NCBI GenBank assembly: GCA_016283605.1
Contig: JAEENF010000084.1
Location: 1-11,607 of the forward strand
Source: Prevotella sp.
GTDB taxonomy: Bacteria; Bacteroidota; Bacteroidia; Bacteroidales; Bacteroidaceae
Length of the DNA: 11,607 bases
Direction of reading: 5' to 3'
The translations under genes were made by a program, and so were the position numbers. The notes under the pieces were generated by a model, which was not told the origin of the DNA, did not search any database, and saw nothing but the letters and a program-made list of their open reading frames with translations. This document shows positions 6,996 through 11,607 of the stretch, piece by piece; the first letter of the stretch is position 1; the number at the start of each line of letters is the position of its first letter.

Positions 6996-8774
6996 ATGCG
7001 CACAAAGACATTTATTATCCTGCTTGCCACATTGTTCTTTGGTGGTATTAGCACGCAGGTGCTGGCAGAGGACTATCGCAATTTGGAGGAGTTGAAACTG
7101 ACCACTCCTACGATGGATCCTTGTCTGACAATCGGAGAAACGAGAAACTACATTCCAGAACTTGAGTTGAGTGTATTGCCGACAACCACAGAGAGCAACG
7201 CCTATCAGTTGACATGGATGCGTACGAATCCAGGGGTAGAGCCCTATAAGGTGATGGACGACCTGACCTTCGCCGGTGTACCCATCTTCGTAGCAGGTAT
7301 CATCGCCAAGAGCGAGAAGAAATCCTTCCGCCAAAATACGGAGGGCAATAAGCACACGTTGCTGACAGACTTCAAGACCCATATCGATGACTATTCACAG
7401 TTCTTTGGTCCTGTGGTGACTACAGGTCTGAAGATTGCTGGTGTGGAAGGCCGCAGCGACTGGGGTCGCTATCTGGCGTCGACGGCTATGTCGTATGGTA
7501 TCATGGCTATCTTTGTCAACAGTATCAAATACACCGCCAAGGAGATGCGTCCTGACGGAAGTACCGCCAACTCATGGCCTTCAGGTCATACCGCAACAGC
7601 CTTCGTGGGTGCTACCCTCCTGCACAAGGAATACGGAATGACGCGTTCACCCTGGTTCTCGGTAGCGGGTTATGGCGTGGCTACGGCTACTGGTGTGATG
7701 CGTGTACTGAACAACCGCCACTGGGTGAGCGACGTGCTCAGCGGCGCCGGTATCGGTATCATGTCGGGTGAGCTGGCTTATGCCCTGAGCGATGTGCTCT
7801 TCAAGGGACGTGGTCTGTTGCGCGGTGATATCACTGCAGACAAGAGCATCATCGACCATCCGTCGTTCTTCTCGATATCTATGGGTATCGGTATGGGATC
7901 GCGAAACCTCACCTTTGACATGACCAAGCTGAACCTCACCAACTTTGACGGCGACAATAAGTTGAACATGAAGTTCGGTGCTTCTACGGCAGTAGGTGCC
8001 GAGGGTGCCTATTTCTTCAATAAGTATATTGGTGTTGGTGGACGCCTGCGTGTCAACAGCTCACCTATCAAAGGATGGGACGGTATTGAGGAGTACGCGT
8101 GGAAAGACCTCGTTGGGAGTCTTTATGGCGATGACTACGCTGCAAATCCAGACTTCCAGCGCTTTATCGACGGCGATGAAAACAGCAGTCCTCTGATCGA
8201 TGATGCCTATTTCACCATCAAGAGTGACCACCTGACGGAGTTTTCTGCCGATCTGGGTCTTTATTTCAACCTCCCACTCTCCAGCCGTTTTGCCTTGGGT
8301 TCGAAATTGCTCGTAGGACGTAGTATCATGCAGGAACTCGATCTCAATGCAACAGTCACTGGTGGTAAGCGCACACTTGACTTTATGGATCTTGTGGGTG
8401 GTGTTGATGATGAGAATCTTTTACTCAAGGCCAAACCCACTGCAGGTAAATATACTTCAGAATGGGACTACTTTACGCTGAGTTGTAATAACACCATGAA
8501 ATTCGGTACAGGTATTTCGTTGACCTATGCCTATAAGGAGAACTATGCCTGGCGGCTGTTCCTGGATTATGACTTCTCTCATAAGACTTACACCATGAAT
8601 TACAACCCTGCCGTATTTGCTTTCGATGCCATTAGCCTGGGCGTGGGTGATGAATCAGCCACAATCAGGTCAATGATGGAACCAGGCGATTTGGAAGAAT
8701 TCATAGAGACCCAGCAAGTGAAGAAGAACCGTCATACATTTATCCTCGGCGGCTCATTCACGATATCGTTCTAA
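6996..8774 (+). CDS. PAP2-family phosphatase with C-terminal beta-barrel-like domain
   Basis: 592 residues with an N-terminal signal (MRTKTFIILLATLFFGGIST, cleavage near 'VLAED'). The PAP2 catalytic triplet is complete: KxxxxxxRP at Lys178-Pro186 (KYTAKEMRP), PSGH at 195-198, and RxxxxxHxxxD at Arg236, His242 and Asp246. It is flanked by hydrophobic helices such as 'PIFVAGIIA' and 'LASTAMSYGIMAIFV'. Such enzymes remove phosphate from lipid phosphates (phosphatidate, undecaprenyl pyrophosphate, lipid A). Residues from about 286 to the end are different: alternating 'FFSISMGIGMG', 'YIGVGGRLRVNSS', 'FSADLGLYFNLPL', 'FALGSKLLVG', 'MKFGTGISLTYAY' and 'WRLFLDYDF', ending 'HTFILGGSFTISF' with a terminal Phe, as in outer-membrane barrels. 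This makes it more than twice the usual PAP2 length. It is followed after 12 bases by a barrel gene and then a metallophosphoesterase. The substrate is unknown. Confidence 0.88.
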   Translation: MRTKTFIILLATLFFGGISTQVLAEDYRNLEELKLTTPTMDPCLTIGETRNYIPELELSVLPTTTESNAYQLTWMRTNPGVEPYKVMDDLTFAGVPIFVAGIIAKSEKKSFRQNTEGNKHTLLTDFKTHIDDYSQFFGPVVTTGLKIAGVEGRSDWGRYLASTAMSYGIMAIFVNSIKYTAKEMRPDGSTANSWPSGHTATAFVGATLLHKEYGMTRSPWFSVAGYGVATATGVMRVLNNRHWVSDVLSGAGIGIMSGELAYALSDVLFKGRGLLRGDITADKSIIDHPSFFSISMGIGMGSRNLTFDMTKLNLTNFDGDNKLNMKFGASTAVGAEGAYFFNKYIGVGGRLRVNSSPIKGWDGIEEYAWKDLVGSLYGDDYAANPDFQRFIDGDENSSPLIDDAYFTIKSDHLTEFSADLGLYFNLPLSSRFALGSKLLVGRSIMQELDLNATVTGGKRTLDFMDLVGGVDDENLLLKAKPTAGKYTSEWDYFTLSCNNTMKFGTGISLTYAYKENYAWRLFLDYDFSHKTYTMNYNPAVFAFDAISLGVGDESATIRSMMEPGDLEEFIETQQVKKNRHTFILGGSFTISF

Positions 8775-8786
8775 ATCATCGCTGCT

Positions 8787-9521
8787 ATGAGGCTTAGGAC
8801 GTTGCTCATTTCTGCAACCATCACCGTATTCATCTGTTTGATGCTTTCCGTAAGCACGTTGCAGGCACAGAATGCCTATACAGGCGTTCATAAATACGAC
8901 GGAGAGCATAAGAACGAAGTGGCAGGCTATCTGATGGCTGGCCATAACATCGTCAGCGGTGGCTTCGGAGGCCTTGAGGTTTCCTATCAGCGACATTTCA
9001 CCGACCGCTGGCATGCTAGTGTTGATGTTCAGGCGCAGTTTGGTAAGCAACTCTACTCCAATGCACTTCGAGGCGGTTATCGTCTGCCGATAGGTTGGAG
9101 CGACTTCTATTTTGATGGTAAGGTGATGTATAACCGCTATAACCGTTGGAACACCAACGAGACGGTAGGCAACCTCTCGCTGACGTGGGAGATGCCCTAT
9201 TTCTATCTGCGCGTCGGTGAGTCGTACATCCATTTCAAAACCCTTGACTTCGGCTATACCGAACCCCTCACGTTTACCTTTGGCTTTGGCGCGCAGATCC
9301 GTCCACGCTGGAACTCCTGGAACCTCGGCCTCTTCTTCCGTAACTACGACGACTTCTACTACGAGAACTGGAACATCAACTGGGGTCTGAACTTCTACGC
9401 CACCATCACACAGCAGATGCAACTCTTCGGCGAGTTCAACATCCGCCCTGCAGGCAGTATGAGTCAGTTGGCCAGTAAATACGAGACATCAGGAAAGTTA
9501 GGACTTAAATATGTTTGGTAA
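8787..9521 (+). CDS. Outer-membrane beta-barrel protein of unknown family
   Basis: 244 residues with a signal peptide (MRLRTLLISATITVFICLML, cleavage near 'LQAQ', about residue 28). The rest is short amphipathic strands rich in Tyr, Trp and Phe: 'EVAGYLMAGHNIVSGGFGGLEVSYQRHF', 'HASVDVQAQFG', 'FYFDGKVMYNRYN', 'NLSLTWEMPYFYLRVGESYIHF', 'PLTFTFGFGAQI', 'WNLGLFFRNYDDFYYENWNINWGLNFYA' and a final 'GKLGLKYVW' ending in an aromatic residue. The pattern indicates a barrel of roughly ten to twelve strands. I recognise no named family or active site. It lies 12 bases after the PAP2 gene, and the next ATG follows its stop after a single base, so the three genes are almost certainly cotranscribed and probably translationally coupled. 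Confidence 0.8.
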   Translation: MRLRTLLISATITVFICLMLSVSTLQAQNAYTGVHKYDGEHKNEVAGYLMAGHNIVSGGFGGLEVSYQRHFTDRWHASVDVQAQFGKQLYSNALRGGYRLPIGWSDFYFDGKVMYNRYNRWNTNETVGNLSLTWEMPYFYLRVGESYIHFKTLDFGYTEPLTFTFGFGAQIRPRWNSWNLGLFFRNYDDFYYENWNINWGLNFYATITQQMQLFGEFNIRPAGSMSQLASKYETSGKLGLKYVW

Positions 9522-9522
9522 G

Positions 9523-10584
9523 ATGAAGAAGATTCAATATATGATGATGGCTGTCGCAGCCATGATGGTGTTGACAGCTTGTGAGAAAGTGAGTCCCATC
9601 GGCGTACTCGTCAGCGGTACTGGTGTGGAGGATCGTGTGAAGATGTCACACCTTTACTATCAGGAACACAAGGAAGACTACAAGTACCACCAAGTCCAAG
9701 ATCAAGACGAATATACTTTCCTGGTGGGTGCCGACAGTCACCTGACGACGGATGACGGTCGTATGCGTGAGATGTTGCAGATAGGCCTCGACAACAACGA
9801 CCTGCTCTATGCCCATCTGGGTGACATTGCCGACACGAAGGCCGAGTACTACATTACCCTCGAAGACCTGATCGACGAGTTTCGCTGGAAATATGCCAAG
9901 AAGAATTACAAAGAGGTATACTTTGGCGACGACGACTATCCAGAGCAGAAAGAATATGACAAGTTTTATGTCTACGTAGATACACTCAACGACATGACGT
10001 ACAATGTCGACGAGGTGCCTTATCCCTTCTATCCGGTGGTTGGCAACCACGATATCACCCATAACGGTTGGGCTCTGTGGTCGAATATCTTCCACTCGTC
10101 GTTCTATGATGTGTTTGTACTGGTGAACATGGACCCGATCCAGTTCGACCATTTCATCTTCCTCGATTCGGCCAACGGTACGTTGGGTGAGGAACAGGTG
10201 AAACTCATAGAACAAGGTGTGCTCGACGGATTGGAACTAGCGAAGGAACTCGGACAGCAGGGCAGTGCCTTCCGTCATACGTTTGTATTCAGTCATACTA
10301 ATATGTTCCGTCCCTCGTCGCTCCAATTCTCCTCCACCTTTGCCCGTGAGGAGACCTTCTTCCTGCTGAAACAGTTTGAAAAATGGGATGCCGACATCGT
10401 CTTCCTGGGACATGTCCACAAGTGGGACTATCAGAAAAACGGCAAAACCGAATACCTGACACTCGACACGATGTGTGAGAAGAACAATCCTGATCCAGGC
10501 GATTATCTCGTCCGTGTACATGTCAAGAAGGATGGCACCATTAAGTGGGAACAAGTCCGTATGAACTATACGCCAAAGAAGTAA
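9523..10584 (+). CDS. Calcineurin-like metallophosphoesterase lipoprotein
   Basis: 353 residues from the ATG at 9523, which gives the lipoprotein signal MKKIQYMMMAVAAMMVLTAC with the lipidated Cys at 20. An in-frame ATG at 9511 would add four residues and overlap the previous gene. All metal-site blocks of the family are present: DxH at Asp71/His73 (GADSH), GDxxD at 100-104 (GDIAD), GNHD at 174-177, His258 (VFSHTN) and GHxH at 296-299 (GHVH). It is expected to be a two-metal phosphoesterase in the periplasm or on the envelope. Sharing an operon with a PAP2 phosphatase suggests sequential dephosphorylation of an envelope phosphoester, but the substrate cannot be read from the sequence. A 60-residue insert rich in Asp, Lys and Tyr (about 107-166) separates the second and third metal blocks. 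Confidence 0.9.
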   Translation: MKKIQYMMMAVAAMMVLTACEKVSPIGVLVSGTGVEDRVKMSHLYYQEHKEDYKYHQVQDQDEYTFLVGADSHLTTDDGRMREMLQIGLDNNDLLYAHLGDIADTKAEYYITLEDLIDEFRWKYAKKNYKEVYFGDDDYPEQKEYDKFYVYVDTLNDMTYNVDEVPYPFYPVVGNHDITHNGWALWSNIFHSSFYDVFVLVNMDPIQFDHFIFLDSANGTLGEEQVKLIEQGVLDGLELAKELGQQGSAFRHTFVFSHTNMFRPSSLQFSSTFAREETFFLLKQFEKWDADIVFLGHVHKWDYQKNGKTEYLTLDTMCEKNNPDPGDYLVRVHVKKDGTIKWEQVRMNYTPKK

Positions 10585-10610
10585 ACGAGAGAATTAAAAC
10601 GCCATATTAT

Positions 10611-10641
10611 TTGGTATTTCGCTCACTAATTCGTACCTTTG
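10611..10641 (+). promoter_or_regulatory. Bacteroidetes-type promoter of pyrE
   Basis: TTGG (10611-10614), exactly 19 bases, then TACCTTTG (10634-10641), with a 22-base leader to the pyrE ATG. No intrinsic terminator is visible between the metallophosphoesterase stop (10584) and this promoter, so some read-through from the upstream operon is possible. Confidence 0.72.
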
Positions 10642-10663
10642 CACCCAAATTATTTGTAACGTT

Positions 10664-11299
10664 ATGGATATCAAGAGTCAATTAGCCAGAAAACTGATGG
10701 ATATCAAAGCCATCAAGTTGCAGCCCAACGACCCGTTTACATGGGCCTCGGGTTGGAAGTCACCCATCTATACCGACAACCGTAAGACGTTGTCGTTTAC
10801 CGACCTTCGTTCGTTCGTTAAGCTCGAACTCTGTCACGCCATCCAGGAAAACTTCCCTGAGGCTGAGGCTGTGGCAGGTGTGGCTACAGGTGCCATCGCA
10901 CAGGGTGCACTCGTCGCCGACCAGTTGGGACTGCCCTTCTCATATGTACGTCCGAAGCCGAAAGATCATGGTATGGGCAATCAGATAGAGGGTGAGATTG
11001 TGAAAGGTGCAAAGGTTGTCGTTGTCGAAGACCTGATTTCTACCGGCGGTTCTTCGCTGAAGGCTGTGGCTGCCCTGCGTGAGTATGGGGTTGAGGTAGT
11101 CGGTATGGTCGCCTCGTTCACCTACGGTTTCCCTGTTGCTGAGAAAGCTTTCGAAGAGGCTGGTGTGAAACTCATCACTCTCTCCGATTACAATCACGTC
11201 GTTGAGGAAGCTGCGAAGATTGGCTATATCAAGGAAGAAGAAAAGGCTGTGCTTGCCGAATGGCGCAAGGACCCCACAAAGTGGGGGAGTGAAGAGTGA
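10664..11299 (+). CDS. pyrE: Orotate phosphoribosyltransferase
   Basis: 211 residues, full length for the family. It converts orotate and PRPP to OMP in pyrimidine synthesis in the cytoplasm. Seen in the sequence: the N-terminal substrate region 'FTWASGWKSPIYTDNR' (25-40), 'GVATGAIAQGALVADQLGLP' (72-91), the flexible catalytic loop 'RPKPKDHGMGNQIEG' (96-110) and the PRPP-binding loop 'VVVVEDLISTGGSS' (118-131). The ATG at 10664 follows a good promoter. The last three residues (SEE) and the TGA stop are contributed by the first units of a GTGAAGA heptamer array, so the natural C-terminus was probably slightly different. The next gene, an SRPBCC-type protein, follows after 184 bases filled by an inverted-repeat element. 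Confidence 0.97.
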   Translation: MDIKSQLARKLMDIKAIKLQPNDPFTWASGWKSPIYTDNRKTLSFTDLRSFVKLELCHAIQENFPEAEAVAGVATGAIAQGALVADQLGLPFSYVRPKPKDHGMGNQIEGEIVKGAKVVVVEDLISTGGSSLKAVAALREYGVEVVGMVASFTYGFPVAEKAFEEAGVKLITLSDYNHVVEEAAKIGYIKEEEKAVLAEWRKDPTKWGSEE

Positions 11300-11474
11300 A
11301 GAATGAAGAGTGAAGAATTTGCTACCGCACCCCAAGAGTTCTCAAGATGTCGGAGCTGTTTTTCACATTTCATTCATCACTCGGCCAATTAATATATTAA
11401 TAAATAATGAGTGAACTTGTGGGTTTGATGAATAGCGGTAGCAAATTCTTCACTCTTCACTCTTCACTCTTCAC
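11289..11474. repeat. 186-bp inverted-repeat element built from tagged heptamer arrays
   Basis: The left arm is GTGAAGA, GTGAAGA, ATGAAGA, GTGAAGA then ATTTGCTACCGC (11289-11328). The right arm is GCGGTAGCAAAT (11435-11446) then four TCTTCAC units (11447-11474). The two 40-base arms are perfect inverted complements except for one base in the third left unit. They enclose 106 AT-rich bases with no ORF or clear promoter. Overlapping the pyrE stop on one side and ending 9 bases before the next ATG, the element fills the whole intergenic space. No target-site duplication is evident. Confidence 0.9.
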
Positions 11475-11483
11475 TTAAAAAAT

Positions 11484-11607
11484 ATGGGAATCTTTGGAAG
11501 TGAATCGAAATTCGAGAGTAGTGTGAAACTCATTCCCTACCCTCAGCAGGCTGTCTATAACAACATCAGCGACCTGCGTAATCTGGAGAAGGTTAAAGAC
11601 CGTGTGC
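11484..11607 (+). CDS. SRPBCC-type (START/polyketide-cyclase-like) protein, partial
   Basis: The ATG at 11484 opens a frame that runs off the right edge after 41 codons: MGIFGSESKFESSVKLIPYP, then QQAVYNNISDLRNLEKVKDRV. The opening beta-strand with 'ESSVKLIPYPQQAVYNNISDLRNLEKV' is typical of SRPBCC-fold proteins ('phase-in' strand followed by 'vYn.lsDl.n'). As I recall, such a gene often follows pyrE in Bacteroidales. It has no signal peptide, so it should be cytoplasmic. No promoter is evident between it and pyrE, so it is probably cotranscribed through the inverted repeat. The ligand is unknown. Confidence 0.7.
   Translation, partial: MGIFGSESKFESSVKLIPYPQQAVYNNISDLRNLEKVKDRV

Overview
The window looks like a chromosomal segment of a Bacteroidales bacterium, most likely Prevotella or a close relative. 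Three things point there: promoters of the Bacteroidetes type (TTG(G/C), 19 bases, TAnnTTTG); an outer-membrane-rich gene set with a TonB receptor, SusD-free surface lipoproteins and beta-barrels; and C-terminal tails of the 'YDLQGRR...NGKK' type. No phage, plasmid, transposase, tRNA, rRNA or CRISPR is visible.

Left half (1-6071, minus strand): a vitamin B12 uptake operon. A weak promoter at about 6071 leads into a clear cobalamin riboswitch (about 6053-5904). Then come btuB (TonB-dependent outer-membrane receptor, 5846-3846), a BtuG-like beta-propeller surface lipoprotein (3837-2566), a 402-residue exported protein of unknown function (2566-1358), a DUF4465/BtuH-like lipoprotein (1327-569) and a BtuF-like periplasmic binding protein (591 to beyond the left edge). 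The genes are packed at -23, +30, -1 and +8 bases. The expected logic is capture at the surface (BtuG, BtuH), passage through BtuB, and hand-over to BtuF for an ABC importer that would lie further left. The riboswitch would shut expression off when B12 is plentiful.

Middle (6072-6930, plus strand): a divergent promoter, a small outer-membrane beta-barrel protein and a strong intrinsic terminator. The 346 bases between btuB and this gene (5847-6192) hold a heptamer repeat, the riboswitch and both divergent promoters; nothing else is seen there.

Right half (6938-10584, plus strand): a three-gene envelope operon. It encodes a PAP2 phosphatase fused to a C-terminal beta-barrel-like domain, a beta-barrel protein of unknown family, and a calcineurin-like metallophosphoesterase lipoprotein. 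Then pyrE (orotate phosphoribosyltransferase) has its own promoter, and the window ends in the first 41 codons of an SRPBCC-type gene.

The unusual signal is a set of short dispersed repeats written into gene ends and coding sequence. There are three heptamer families: TCTTCAC (always exactly four units, four arrays), GGAGTCA (five units) and AGTTCAT (five units). There is also a 109-bp palindromic element present twice, which encodes the N-terminus of two neighbouring unrelated exported proteins. Four of the five B12-operon genes, and the end of pyrE, carry such repeats in their reading frames. Two 12-bp-tagged TCTTCAC arrays face each other between pyrE and the next gene as a 186-bp inverted repeat.
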